From: JBQLZO01 sp052168315 | GTDB taxonomy: Bacteria > Planctomycetota > Phycisphaerae > Phycisphaerales > UBA1924 | NCBI GenBank assembly: GCA_052168315.1 | Contig: JBQLZO010000025.1 | Span: forward strand, 62,001 to 126,000 | DNA: 64,000 nt | Reading direction: 5' to 3' | In this document: piece by piece, positions 30,059 through 39,274 of the stretch | Position numbering within the stretch: the stretch's first letter is position 1 | Layout of the letters: each line of letters begins with the position of its first letter | Made by a program: the position numbers and the translations under genes | Notes under the pieces: generated by a model | What the model saw: the letters and a program-made list of their open reading frames with translations, nothing else | Told to the model about the DNA's origin: nothing | Database searches by the model: none

Positions 30059-31240
30059 ATGCCGCAGGCCCTGAACGCCGCCACCACCGAGTTTGAGAAG
30101 GTCGACCGCTGCGACGGCCTGGCGCACCGCCCGCGGGTGCTGCTGGGCAAGATGGGGCTGGATGGGCACGACCGTGGGGTGAAGGTCATCGCGCGGGCGC
30201 TCAGGGATTCGGGGGTGCATGTGATCTACTCGGGGCTGTGGCAGACGCCCCGCTCGCTGGCGGTGTCGGCGCGGGATGAGGATGTGGATGTCATCGCGGC
30301 GTCGATGATGTCGAACTCGCACCTGGTGCTCGGGCCTCGGCTGGTCGAGGGGCTGAAGGAGCTGGGGCGGCCGGATATCGAAGTGCACATGGGGGGGATC
30401 CTGCCTCAGAAGGATCTGCCGGAGCTGATGGCGGCGGGAGTGGCGCGGTGCTTCACGACGGGGGTGGGGCTGCTGGACATCGTGGAAGCGGTGCGGTCGA
30501 CGGTGAAGGAGCGGGCGACGCTGGTGGGGACGGACCATCCGACGGCGCAACTGGCGCGGGATTTGTCGCTGGCGCATGACAACAAGCCGGTGCGTGATGA
30601 TGCGCCGAAGCGCCGCCCGAAGCGGGTGATCGGGATCACGGGTTCGCCGGGCGCCGGCAAGTCGACGCTGGTGGCGGCGCTGGCGTCCGAGCATGCGCGC
30701 CGGGCCGAGAAGGACCCGTCGCTGGGACGGGTGGGCGTGGTGGCGTTCGATCCGCAGTCGCCGATCACGCGCGGGGCGCTGCTGGGCGATCGGCTTCGGG
30801 TGGACTTCAACCGGCTGGAGGAGCGTGTGTTCTATCGCTCGCTGGCGATCGCGGGCGAGGACTACCACGCGCTGGACGACATCATCCAGCTCATCGGCGG
30901 GTGTCCATCGGTCAAGGCGGCCGATGGAACAGACCTTGGCGCGTTCGACACGCTGTTCGTCGAGACGGTCGGCGCCGGGCAGAACGAGGTGCGGATCCGG
31001 GAGCATGTGGATCACACGGCGGTGGTGCTGGTGCCTGGCATGGGCGATGCGGTGCAGATGGACAAGGCGGGGATTCTTGAGATCGCGGATGTGTTCATCT
31101 GCAACAAGGCCGACCATCCGGGGCAGAACGAGCTGATGCGCGATCTGCGTGACATCGCCGGCAAGCGCCGGGTCATCGAGACCGTCGCCACGCACGGCAC
31201 GGGCGTCGCGGACTTGTACGAGATGCTGATGGGCTTCTGA
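30059..31240 (+). CDS. Cobalamin-binding domain fused to MeaB/ArgK-type GTPase
   Basis: A 393-residue cytosolic protein. Residues about 25-155 form the B12-binding domain of acyl-CoA mutases: GLDGHDRG at 33-40 supplies the His (H37) that coordinates cobalt, followed by SMMSNSH and GGILP motifs. Residues about 185-393 are a G3E GTPase of the MeaB family, with the P-loop GSPGAGKST at 195-203, ETVGAGQNE and NKAD. MeaB proteins load and protect adenosylcobalamin in methylmalonyl-CoA-type mutases. The order B12 domain then GTPase is that of IcmF, but the large mutase domain is missing. ATG 30059 has AGAGAGG 6 bases upstream. It could pair with a mutase large subunit encoded elsewhere. Confidence 0.9.
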   Translation: MPQALNAATTEFEKVDRCDGLAHRPRVLLGKMGLDGHDRGVKVIARALRDSGVHVIYSGLWQTPRSLAVSARDEDVDVIAASMMSNSHLVLGPRLVEGLKELGRPDIEVHMGGILPQKDLPELMAAGVARCFTTGVGLLDIVEAVRSTVKERATLVGTDHPTAQLARDLSLAHDNKPVRDDAPKRRPKRVIGITGSPGAGKSTLVAALASEHARRAEKDPSLGRVGVVAFDPQSPITRGALLGDRLRVDFNRLEERVFYRSLAIAGEDYHALDDIIQLIGGCPSVKAADGTDLGAFDTLFVETVGAGQNEVRIREHVDHTAVVLVPGMGDAVQMDKAGILEIADVFICNKADHPGQNELMRDLRDIAGKRRVIETVATHGTGVADLYEMLMGF

Positions 31241-31304
31241 TCGCCCCCGCCACCCCTTCTTCTCCCCCACCACTTCTCGTCCGCCCCAGGTATCGCGCGA
31301 CGAC

Positions 31305-31970
31305 TCATCCGAATCGTTCGTTGAGCACGCTCAGGGTTGCGGCGGCGACCTCGTGCTCGGGGCGGCTGGCGTCGATGACGCCCCATCGCCTTGGATCCTG
31401 CGCGGCCTGGAGGAGGAATCCCTGGCGGACGCGCCGGTGGAACGCCTCGCCTTTTTGTTCCATGCGATCCAGCAGCGGGTTGAGCCGGCGGGCGGCGGTG
31501 CGTTCATCGACATCGTAGAGCAGGGTGAGGTGGGGCTCGAGGATGCGGTGGGTGCCATCCGAGTCGTGGTAGGCGCAGGCGATCTGCGCGGCGGCGCGGA
31601 TGTCGGCGATGCCGATGCCGCCGGCGGTGCCCTGGTAGGCGATCGTGGAGGAGACGAAGCGATCGGCGAGCACCATCTGTCCCTCGCTGAGCGCGGGGAG
31701 GATGCGTTCGTGCACGAGCTGGGCCCGCGAGGCCATGTAGAGGAGCATCTCGGTGCGGATGTCCATCTCGGTGTGCCTGGGGTCGAGCAGGATCTGTCGG
31801 ATGGCCTCGCCGATGCGGGTTCCGCCGGGCTCGCGGACCTCGCAGACGGTGAGCCCGCTGTCGCGGGCGGCGGAGGCGAGGCGCCGGAACTGGGTCGATT
31901 TGCCCGACCCATCGGGCCCGTCGACGACGATCAGTTTGCCGGCCAGACCGGATGGCACTTCGACGCGCAT
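31305..31970 (-). CDS. tmk: Thymidylate kinase
   Basis: Phosphorylates dTMP to dTDP for DNA synthesis. The 221-residue product has the P-loop GPDGSGKST (18-26), the REPGGTRIGE motif (dTMP binding), the DR(F/Y) motif in LADRFVSSTIAYQG and a lid with Arg residues after VDERTAARR. Length and motif order are standard for the family. It lies 53 bases downstream of the 4-alpha-glucanotransferase gene on the same strand. Confidence 0.96.
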   Translation of the reverse strand: MRVEVPSGLAGKLIVVDGPDGSGKSTQFRRLASAARDSGLTVCEVREPGGTRIGEAIRQILLDPRHTEMDIRTEMLLYMASRAQLVHERILPALSEGQMVLADRFVSSTIAYQGTAGGIGIADIRAAAQIACAYHDSDGTHRILEPHLTLLYDVDERTAARRLNPLLDRMEQKGEAFHRRVRQGFLLQAAQDPRRWGVIDASRPEHEVAAATLSVLNERFG

Positions 31971-32023
31971 GCGCGCCCAGTGTAGCGCGAACCGGGCCCG
32001 GCTCCCGCGCCAGGCGGGCGGAC

Positions 32024-34243
32024 TCAGGCCGAGGCGGGGACGGGGCCCTCGCGCTGGGCGGCCTCATCGCGGAGGCTGGAGATCCGGCGCAGGAGCGCGG
32101 CGATCTCGGGGTCCTGCTCCAGATCCTCGAGCCCGCGGCGGATCTTGTGCCGCCAGTTCGGGTACTCGTCGTGGGTGCTGGGGATGTTCTGCCAGCGGCG
32201 TTCGAGCCAGAGGTCTTCAAGGTTGACCAGGACGAGCTGCGCCTCGCTCCCGGCCAGGTACTTGAGCAGCCCATCCCGGATGGCCTCGGCGTCGTCGATC
32301 GGCGTGCCCTTGGGGACGAGCCCGCGCTCGATCAGGAACCCGAGGACCATGGGCTTGATCGCCTCGAGGTGCGCGTGCTCCTTCGGCTTGAGCTTTTCTT
32401 GGAAGATTCCCAGCGCGATCCGCTCATCGACATCGGCACCGGACCAGTAGAGCGCGAACGGGGGCATGTCGTGCGTGTTCAGCGACGCGACCGTGCCCGC
32501 GTCGACGGGCGAGACGCCGCGGTCGCCCTCGGCCTGTCCCGCGAATTGGCCGATGTAGAGCTTGCCGATGCCGCACCGGTCCATGCGTTCGATGACCTCG
32601 GGCGGGACGGTCCCGATGTTCTCGCCGACGAGCACGCACCGCTCGCGGTGCGATTCGATGGAGAGGATCGCGTAGAACTCCTCACCCTCGTACCCGACAT
32701 AGACGCCCTCGCTGGCGGGCAGGCCGTCGGGGATCCAGAACAGTCGGTCGAACGCCATGACATGATCGAGGCGCATGTACCCGGCGTAGCGCAGCTGGTT
32801 GCGCAGGGCGGCGATGAAGTACTCGTGCCCCTCCTCGCGGCAGGCCTCCGGGTGCATCGGTGGGAAGCCCCAGTCCTGGCCGAGCGTGAAGTACGGATCG
32901 GGCGGCGCGCCGACGGAGGCGCCATCGACCCAGAGGTGCTGGCGCGACCATGTGTCGTACCCGTAGCGGTGCACGCCGACGGGCAGGTCGAGGTAGAGCC
33001 GCATGTCGTGGGCGCGGAGGTCGCGCGCGAGCGCGTGCATCTGGCGCGAGGCGGAGAACTGCGCGAACAGGTGGTAGCGGTACGACTCGGCGTCGTAGTC
33101 GTCCTCGCGGATTTTGCCCTCGCGGAGCTTCTTCGGCCAGTCGTTCCACGCGGTGCGGCGGCGCTCGGTCACGGCACGGAAGCGCGCGTACCGCTCGGCC
33201 TCGGGCGATTCGGCGAGGAACTCGCGGAACGCATCGCTCGACTCGCCATCATGCTCGTAGAACGCGCTCCCGACGGCGCGGAGCAGATCGCGGTTCATCA
33301 TGGCCTGTCGACGGTACTGCACGAGCTCGGCCTGGCGGAGCGAATCGAGCTCGCGCTGGTACGAAGCGGACCGGAGCACGCGGGTGAGCTCTTCCGAGTG
33401 CGGCGCTTCGGGCAGCGCCATGGGATCGACGAACAGCTCGTTCCAGAACAGCCGCGAGACGGGCGAGTACGGGCCGGGGAGGAACGGCTCGTCGAGGTAC
33501 ACGGCGGTGAGCGGGAGCGTGGCGATCGCGGAGGCGCCCATCGATGCGGACCACTGCGCGAGCCGGCGGAGCTCGGAGAAGTTCCCGCACCCCGGGTCGT
33601 TGTTCGACCGGAGCGCGTAGGTGGGGCAGAACACGCCCCAGCCGTCGATGCCGGGGCGGCGGGTCCAGTGGTCGGGCGCGAACGAGAGCAGGGGCGCGAC
33701 GATGAGCATCGCCTCGTGCGTGCGGCGCTCCAGCGTGAGGCGGAGGCGGTGGTATCCGACCGGCACGCCGTCGGGCAACGCGAATCGGGCCTCGCGGAGC
33801 GCGATCCCGGCCCTGGGGTGCCGGCGCTTGCGCCCGGTGAGTTCGGCCGAATCGATCGACCACTCGCGGACCTCGCCCGATTCGAACTCGAGCGCGGCGC
33901 GGAGCGTGCCGCTGGGGGCGCGATCCTCGGGCCAGCGCAGCGCCACCGATGCGGTGCGCGTGACGCCTTCGAGCCCATCGGCGTCGGTCCACGCCGTGCA
34001 GACCGGCTCGATGAGCCGGCCCGCGATCCGTGCGCGTCCCTCGTTGAGCGCTTCGCGCGCCTCGCGCGGCGTGGAGGATGGGATGCCCATCGATGCGAGC
34101 ACCGACACGAGCGAGCCATCGCGCGCGAGGCGGCGTCGCCCATCGCCGGCGATGTAGGCCGTCTTCACACGGTGCAGCGCCGCCAGATCGCGCAGCGCCT
34201 TGCGGTATCCGGCGTCGTGTTTGCCTGTGTTCGTTGCCGCCAC
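32024..34243 (-). CDS. malQ: 4-alpha-glucanotransferase (GH77)
   Basis: Transfers alpha-1,4-glucan segments between maltodextrins in glycogen/starch metabolism. The protein (739 residues from GTG 34243) has the GH77 signatures: SNNDPGCGNFSEL, YSPVSRLFWNELF, the nucleophile Asp in MRLDHVMAF, the acid/base Glu in LVGENIGTVPP and the stabilising Asp in NTHDMPPF. The first about 210 residues are an extra beta-rich N-terminal domain, as in longer bacterial amylomaltases. The start is uncertain: an in-frame GTG at 34345 would add 34 low-complexity residues. On the minus strand it is followed by tmk. Confidence 0.92.
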   Translation of the reverse strand: MAATNTGKHDAGYRKALRDLAALHRVKTAYIAGDGRRRLARDGSLVSVLASMGIPSSTPREAREALNEGRARIAGRLIEPVCTAWTDADGLEGVTRTASVALRWPEDRAPSGTLRAALEFESGEVREWSIDSAELTGRKRRHPRAGIALREARFALPDGVPVGYHRLRLTLERRTHEAMLIVAPLLSFAPDHWTRRPGIDGWGVFCPTYALRSNNDPGCGNFSELRRLAQWSASMGASAIATLPLTAVYLDEPFLPGPYSPVSRLFWNELFVDPMALPEAPHSEELTRVLRSASYQRELDSLRQAELVQYRRQAMMNRDLLRAVGSAFYEHDGESSDAFREFLAESPEAERYARFRAVTERRRTAWNDWPKKLREGKIREDDYDAESYRYHLFAQFSASRQMHALARDLRAHDMRLYLDLPVGVHRYGYDTWSRQHLWVDGASVGAPPDPYFTLGQDWGFPPMHPEACREEGHEYFIAALRNQLRYAGYMRLDHVMAFDRLFWIPDGLPASEGVYVGYEGEEFYAILSIESHRERCVLVGENIGTVPPEVIERMDRCGIGKLYIGQFAGQAEGDRGVSPVDAGTVASLNTHDMPPFALYWSGADVDERIALGIFQEKLKPKEHAHLEAIKPMVLGFLIERGLVPKGTPIDDAEAIRDGLLKYLAGSEAQLVLVNLEDLWLERRWQNIPSTHDEYPNWRHKIRRGLEDLEQDPEIAALLRRISSLRDEAAQREGPVPASA

Positions 34244-34533
34244 GCTGGGTCCGATCTTCTGACTGGGTGCTCGGTCGCAGAAACCCGCCCCAGCACATCC
34301 GGTTCCGTCCACGGAATCCGGCGGCGGCAGCCCGGCGAGCGCCACGCCCGAACGGGGTCGCCCATCGTACCCGCGGGTCGAGCGGACGCGACCGGAATTC
34401 CCGCCCGGGATTGGGGGGCGAGAACCCCCGAGCGTCCGGATTCCGTCGGCACCGATCCCGGGACACGCGAACCCCGTTCAGACGCCGCGGGGGCGCCCTT
34501 TCGTTCCCGCATCTGCCGAGATTCTCGCAACAC

Positions 34534-35925
34534 TCAATTCTGTGCGGCTTGTATGCCTGATCCCACAACTCTGTGCAATTCGAGCACTCGCTGGATCATC
34601 CGATCGGCCGTGAAACGCTCGGCGACGCGGGTCATCCCGGCAGCGCCCATGGCGGAACGGCGGTCGGGATCGAGGGCGAGTTCGACGATCGCCCGCGCCA
34701 TGCCCTGGGTGTCCTTTTCTTCGACCAGGATTCCGGTCTGGCCCTGGGCGACGACCTCGGGGATTCCATCGTGCAGGGTGGCAACGATGGGCAGGCCGGC
34801 GGCGGAGGCTTCCATGAAGGTCACGCCGAGCCCTTCCATGTCGCCGTCGGGGGCGGTGACGCTGTGCTGCGTGTAGATGTCGGCCCGCTCGAGCATCTCG
34901 AACACGCGTTCGTGGGAGAGCGAGCCGTGGAACGACACGGCGTCGGCGTGCCCCGATGCGGCGTTGACCTCTTCGCACTCGGTGCGGAGGGGGCCATCTC
35001 CGACGATGTCCAGGCGCAGGTCGACGCGACCGGTGAGTTCCTGACGGGCGATCGCAAACGCGCGGATGGTCGTGACCGGGTCCTTCTTGGCCGTCAGCCG
35101 CCCGATGTGCAGGCACCGCACGGTGGGCACGCCGTTGGTTGCGGGAGCGCTGCGCCTGGCCTCTGCGCGGCGCTGGGCCATGCCCTGGAAGACTTCCGGA
35201 TGGATGCCGAGCGGGATCACATGGATCTTGTCGCGCGGCGCTCCGACATCGACCAGTTTGCTCGCGATGTGCTCGGAGATGGCGACCAGCGCCGACGCGT
35301 CGCGGAACAGTTTCCGATAGCGCCGGATCCAGCGATCGGGATCGGTGTGGAAGATGCGCGAGACATCGTACCCGTAGAAGTTCACGACCAGCGGAACGCG
35401 GAGGAGTCGCGCGATCGGGCGGATGAGGCACCCGTCGGGGCCGAAGTGGGCGTGGATGAGCGTTGGCTTCATCCGCCACCCGTGCCAGAGCAGGAACGGG
35501 CGGCACAGCGGCCAGATGAGCGTGTCGGGATCCGAGAGCCCGACCTGCTTGACCACCTGGCGGCGGAGCCCGTGGGCGGACCGCAGGATCCCGCGGAACG
35601 GCACGAGCCCCACCACGGGGAGCGTCTTGCTCCGCGGCACCGCGCGGATCAGAGCGAGCACGCGGACCGGCACGCCCATCGCCGCCATCGCCTTGAGCGG
35701 TTCGCGGATGAAGGTCTCCGACAGCGGCGAGTAGATGCGGCGGAAGTGCAGGGTCGTGCGCCGATCGGCGCGTCCGGGCCCGCCGCGATCTGAAGGAGAT
35801 GCGACGCTGGACGCGGGTCCTGGCGGGGGCTGAGCCGCCGCGCGCGCGAGGTCCGGGCGCCCCCCTGCGATCGGCACATCGCCCACTTCTCCGCTGCGTT
35901 CGATGGAATCGGCCTGTGTCTGCAT
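34534..35925 (-). CDS. GT4-family glycosyltransferase
   Basis: A 463-residue GT-B fold enzyme that probably adds a sugar from a nucleotide-sugar donor in polysaccharide or lipid-glycan synthesis. Residues about 60-250 form the acceptor domain (HAHFGPDG, NFYGYDVSR). The donor domain has IGRLTAKKDP, DIVGDGPLR and the EX7E-like motif EGLGVTFMEASAAG with GIPEVV. It resembles colanic-acid/exopolysaccharide transferases. About 55 N-terminal residues are Pro/Ala-rich. No other polysaccharide genes are adjacent. The prepilin-like gene diverges from it 137 bases away. Confidence 0.9.
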   Translation of the reverse strand: MQTQADSIERSGEVGDVPIAGGRPDLARAAAQPPPGPASSVASPSDRGGPGRADRRTTLHFRRIYSPLSETFIREPLKAMAAMGVPVRVLALIRAVPRSKTLPVVGLVPFRGILRSAHGLRRQVVKQVGLSDPDTLIWPLCRPFLLWHGWRMKPTLIHAHFGPDGCLIRPIARLLRVPLVVNFYGYDVSRIFHTDPDRWIRRYRKLFRDASALVAISEHIASKLVDVGAPRDKIHVIPLGIHPEVFQGMAQRRAEARRSAPATNGVPTVRCLHIGRLTAKKDPVTTIRAFAIARQELTGRVDLRLDIVGDGPLRTECEEVNAASGHADAVSFHGSLSHERVFEMLERADIYTQHSVTAPDGDMEGLGVTFMEASAAGLPIVATLHDGIPEVVAQGQTGILVEEKDTQGMARAIVELALDPDRRSAMGAAGMTRVAERFTADRMIQRVLELHRVVGSGIQAAQN

Positions 35926-36062
35926 CGATGTGCCTGCGCCGCACGAATCCCGGCTTCGTGGCTTTCTCGCCCGGCGCCTACCAATTGCCTGGGCGGCAGA
36001 CCGCCCCGAGATCGTCGCACGATCCGGCGTCGCGGCCAGGAACCCGTCTCAGAATCCGCCCA

Positions 36063-36785
36063 GTGACTCGGAAAAAGAACATACCGATTCCACAACGGGC
36101 TGTCCCGTCCGGGTTCACGCTCATCGAAGCGCTGATCGTGGTGGCGATCATCGCGCTTCTTGTGGCGCTCCTGCTTCCGGCCCTCCGTTCGGCCCGCGAA
36201 TCGACGATCCGGATCCGGTCGCAGGCGAACCTTCGCACCATCCACCAGTGGATGCACCTGTACGCCGACACCTACGACGGGCTGATCCCGGTGGGGTACC
36301 GGGGCGGGCGGTTGCAATGGAACACGATGGTGTATTCGGGCACCTCGGACCTGTTCGTGCTCCACGGGCACCTCGTCCAAGCGGACCTGGTCGAGACCGG
36401 GGAGGCGCTGTACTCACCGGCGGAGACGGCACCGGAACAGGCGTTCGACACGCCGGCCAATCCGTGGCCCCCGGGGCAGCCGGGCGTCAATGTGCAGGGC
36501 GGGTACGCGCTCGCTCCGCTGGCGGACTGGGGGTTCGCAGAGTTTCCCGAGGCGATGCCGCGGATCGCCGACCTCGGGTTTCGCGCGATTCTGGCCGATG
36601 GGTTCGGGCTGCCCGAGCGGCTCGATTCGCGTCACGGTGTAGGGATCCATGTGCTGCACGCCGATGCCGGGGTCCGGTGGGTCGACCGCAGCGTGTTCGA
36701 CGACCAGCTCAGCCAGTGCGCGGGGATCTCTCCGGACAACAACGCGTTCCAGCAGGAGATCTGGGACCGGCTGGACGCTCGATAG
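36063..36785 (+). CDS. Prepilin-like protein with type II/IV N-terminal methylation motif
   Basis: A 240-residue protein beginning with a short basic leader and the prepilin peptidase motif G/FTLIEALIVVAIIALLVALLLPAL, in which the peptidase cuts after Gly and the hydrophobic helix anchors the mature protein. The soluble part shows features of planctomycete pseudopilins (LRTIHQWMHLYADTYDG, then GGYALAPLADWGFAEFP and HADAGVRWVDRS near the C-terminus). GTG 36063 gives a leader of normal length; no good ribosome-binding site was seen, and the open frame extends to 35799. Such proteins are abundant in planctomycetes and their individual roles are mostly unknown. It converges with the TVP38 gene, 16 bases away. 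Confidence 0.85.
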   Translation: MTRKKNIPIPQRAVPSGFTLIEALIVVAIIALLVALLLPALRSARESTIRIRSQANLRTIHQWMHLYADTYDGLIPVGYRGGRLQWNTMVYSGTSDLFVLHGHLVQADLVETGEALYSPAETAPEQAFDTPANPWPPGQPGVNVQGGYALAPLADWGFAEFPEAMPRIADLGFRAILADGFGLPERLDSRHGVGIHVLHADAGVRWVDRSVFDDQLSQCAGISPDNNAFQQEIWDRLDAR

Positions 36786-36801
36786 CCTGCGGGCGCGTCG
36801 T

Positions 36802-37779
36802 TTACGAGATCCGCTTGTTGAGTGCCTCGCGGGCCCACTTGGAGAACAGGCGGTACACGCAGAAGAACACGACCAGCGCCACGGCGATGCCTGCCAGCGG
36901 CATCCAGCCGGTGTCCTTGAAGTCGGCCACGGAGTCGCGCTGCGTGCCGATCCACACCGCCAGCAGAGTCCGGGGGGCCATGCCGACGGCGGTGCCGATG
37001 GCGAACGGCAGGAGGCGCACCGCGGTGGACGACATCGCGAGGTTGGTGAGGGCGAACGGAGAATTGGGCGGGAAGCGGAGGAGGCCGACCATCATGGTCT
37101 CGTCGCGGAGCGAGCGGTCGAGCAGGGCGCTGCGGACCAGTCGCGCGCGTTCGTGGCGTTCGATGACCGCCATCACATCGCTCCGCGCGAGCAGGTTTCC
37201 CCAGCCGTATCCGACGAGGGCGCCGACGGTGACACCGGTGACCGCGACGAACGCGCCGGCCTCCCACCCCAGCATCACTCCGGCGGCGAATGAGAGCGCG
37301 TAGGTCGGGAGCACGGCCGATCCGGTCGCGACCGCGAACGCGGCGGCGAAGGCCACGACGCCCAGCGCGCCGGCCGACTCGATCCACGGGCGGACCTTCT
37401 CCGGGAAGAACGCGGACTGGATCAGCACATAGGTTCCGAGAATCCCCGGCACGGAGAGCGATGCGAGCACCAGGATGTAGACCTTCGGGCTCAACTCCCG
37501 CAGCATCTGCATCCAACCGGTGTTGGCGGCGCCGACCGCTCCCGGCGTCGTCAGGGGTGCGCCGGGGCCTCCCGCGCCGCCCGGCTCGATGGGTTCGAGG
37601 CGATCGATGGGCGCAGCGTCCGAGCCGGTCGCGATGCCCGGTTCCGCACCCGGGCGGGCGTTCGGGCCGTGGGTGGCGGCGTGGAGTTCTTCGCGGATTG
37701 GCGTCCGGGTCGGGGGGTGCGCCTCGTCCGCGCCATCGCTCAGCGCCCGCTCGTCCGGCGTGGTGGTCCCGTGTGCCAT
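36802..37779 (-). CDS. TVP38/TMEM64 (DedA-like) family membrane protein
   Basis: A 325-residue inner-membrane protein. The first about 90 residues are a Pro/Gly/Ala-rich cytoplasmic tail. Helices follow from about 95, with the family core: two hydrophobic segments around GVVAFAAAFAVATGSAVLPTYALSFAAGVMLG, a GYGWGNLLAR segment and LLRFPPNSPFALTNLAMSS, then LLPFAIGTAVGMAPRTLLAVWIG. The last helix ends in a basic KWAREALNKR. Members of the DedA/VTT superfamily are linked to lipid scrambling or flipping; the substrate here is unknown. Confidence 0.9.
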   Translation of the reverse strand: MAHGTTTPDERALSDGADEAHPPTRTPIREELHAATHGPNARPGAEPGIATGSDAAPIDRLEPIEPGGAGGPGAPLTTPGAVGAANTGWMQMLRELSPKVYILVLASLSVPGILGTYVLIQSAFFPEKVRPWIESAGALGVVAFAAAFAVATGSAVLPTYALSFAAGVMLGWEAGAFVAVTGVTVGALVGYGWGNLLARSDVMAVIERHERARLVRSALLDRSLRDETMMVGLLRFPPNSPFALTNLAMSSTAVRLLPFAIGTAVGMAPRTLLAVWIGTQRDSVADFKDTGWMPLAGIAVALVVFFCVYRLFSKWAREALNKRIS

Positions 37780-37895
37780 AGGTCGGGATGGTAGCCCCGC
37801 GCCGATCCGACGGCGTCCAACTGAGACTCAGTATCAACGAAACGCGGGTGCGATTTTGGATGCGGTCAAGCCTGCGCCCAGGCGTGGGGCGATCC

Positions 37896-38171
37896 TCACG
37901 CCTCGGGGGAGGCGGATTCGAGCACCTGCACCACGGAGTACCGGTCGAGATTGCAGATGACCTTCTCGCCGTCGTCCATCTTGAGTTCGAGGCGATCGAG
38001 CCAGAGTTTGTCGTCCTTTCCGTGGGCGAACCAGGAACCGGTCTTCTGCTGGCCGGCGCGGACGATGGTGCCTTCGAAGGTGGTGGACACGGCCCGGGAG
38101 CCGAAGGGGATCTGCTGGGTCACCCGCACCCGCGTCCCAGGGGCGTGGTCCTTGGCGGGGAGGATGGTCAT
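37896..38171 (-). CDS. Conserved small hypothetical protein
   Basis: A 91-residue soluble protein with no recognised family. It looks beta-rich (GTRVRVTQQIP, FEGTIVRAGQQKTGSWFAH, LWLDRLELKMDDGEKVICNLDRYSVVQVL), which resembles a small barrel. Its start codon overlaps the stop of the upstream lipoprotein gene (ATGA at 38168-38171), so translation is probably coupled. The overlap and the clear reading frame support a real gene; the function is unknown. Confidence 0.7.
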   Translation of the reverse strand: MTILPAKDHAPGTRVRVTQQIPFGSRAVSTTFEGTIVRAGQQKTGSWFAHGKDDKLWLDRLELKMDDGEKVICNLDRYSVVQVLESASPEA

Positions 38172-39181
38172 GATCGATCGTCCTTCTTGGTCGCGGAGGC
38201 GCTTGCCGAGTCTGGCTCATCGGGCTCGGAAGCGGGCGGGGCGGATGGGTCCGCAGGTTCGGCAGGGTCCGACGGATCCGTCGTGTACCGCACGCCGAAT
38301 TCGAGCCCAGCGTTCGGATCGCTCGGCTCATCGGGTTCCATGCCGTTGAGATCGGGGTCATCGGTGGCCCAGTCGCCCCCATCGGGCGGGAGGAGTTCCC
38401 AGTCTGGATTGTGCCGGGTGACCGGTTCGGGCGCTGTCACGGGGCGGAGTTCATCCGAAGGTCCGAGGTCGGACTGAGGGAACTGCGACCGCCATGTCCA
38501 GCGTTCGGGCGGCGTTTCCATGCCCACGGGCCAGTCGCGGGTGGCGACGGTGCGCCACTGCTCGAGCCCGCCGCCGCGGAGCCAGACGGTGTACGGCTGA
38601 TGCACCTCCGTGGCACCGGGCTGGGGACGCACGGTCATGATCGGACGGAGCACATCGACGACCGCGGCATCGCCGCGGACCCAGAGGCGGGTGATGTGGA
38701 ATGCCGGGAGATGGGCGTTGTCCGGCGTGACGATCTGGGCGCCTTCGAATCCCGGCACCGCGTTCAATCGATTGACGAGCGCCTCGGCGTGCCGGAGTTC
38801 CGTGCCGCGGGGCGGATTGACGACATAGGCGTCGTAGGCGAGCCCGCCGGGCGCTCCCGATCGGCGCAGGGCCCTGAGCATCCCCGCTTCCATGATCGCG
38901 TGCGAGGGGTTCACATTGGTGTGGTTGATGGCCCAATCGTCTCCGACCGGCGGATAATTGATGTAGCTGGCGCAGCCGCCGAGCCCCGAGGCGATGCCGA
39001 TTCCCAGACCCAGCACAAGCGGAACGAACAACTTCGCGGCGGCGCGCGATCGTCCGTTGGCGAACGGGTGCGGTTCCGGCGCATCGGGCGATAACGAACC
39101 GGCGGACCGGGTCCTCGTACCACAAGCGGGCGCTGGGATCGTTTGAACGGTATGGGCCACCCTCGGGCTGCGCGCAACCAC
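38168..39181 (-). CDS. Putative lipoprotein of unknown function
   Basis: About 337 residues from GTG 39181, which has a GGAGG 9 bases upstream. A hydrophobic helix (LFVPLVLGLGIGIASG) ends in LGGC, a lipobox, at about residue 70, so the leader is unusually long; a shorter form starting near the helix has no clear start codon. The mature part contains YINYPPVGDDWAINHTNVNP and a region with repeated VTPDNAHLPAFHITRLWVRGDAAVVDVLRPI, then an acidic Pro/Asp/Glu-rich tail. No enzyme motif is visible. It is translationally coupled to the 91-residue gene downstream. Function unknown. Confidence 0.7.
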   Translation of the reverse strand: MVARSPRVAHTVQTIPAPACGTRTRSAGSLSPDAPEPHPFANGRSRAAAKLFVPLVLGLGIGIASGLGGCASYINYPPVGDDWAINHTNVNPSHAIMEAGMLRALRRSGAPGGLAYDAYVVNPPRGTELRHAEALVNRLNAVPGFEGAQIVTPDNAHLPAFHITRLWVRGDAAVVDVLRPIMTVRPQPGATEVHQPYTVWLRGGGLEQWRTVATRDWPVGMETPPERWTWRSQFPQSDLGPSDELRPVTAPEPVTRHNPDWELLPPDGGDWATDDPDLNGMEPDEPSDPNAGLEFGVRYTTDPSDPAEPADPSAPPASEPDEPDSASASATKKDDRS

Positions 39182-39274
39182 CGGTAGAGTCCTCCGAAAC
39201 GGAACTGGTGAACGGCACCGATCATAGTGGTTCCCGCGACACGGGGTCCAAACCCACCGAAATGGAGGGGCATG

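Noticed and set aside
34243..34345. Longer start of 4-alpha-glucanotransferase at 34345
   Set aside because: It adds 34 Gly/Pro/Cys-rich residues without resemblance to the family and without a ribosome-binding site; kept only as an alternative.
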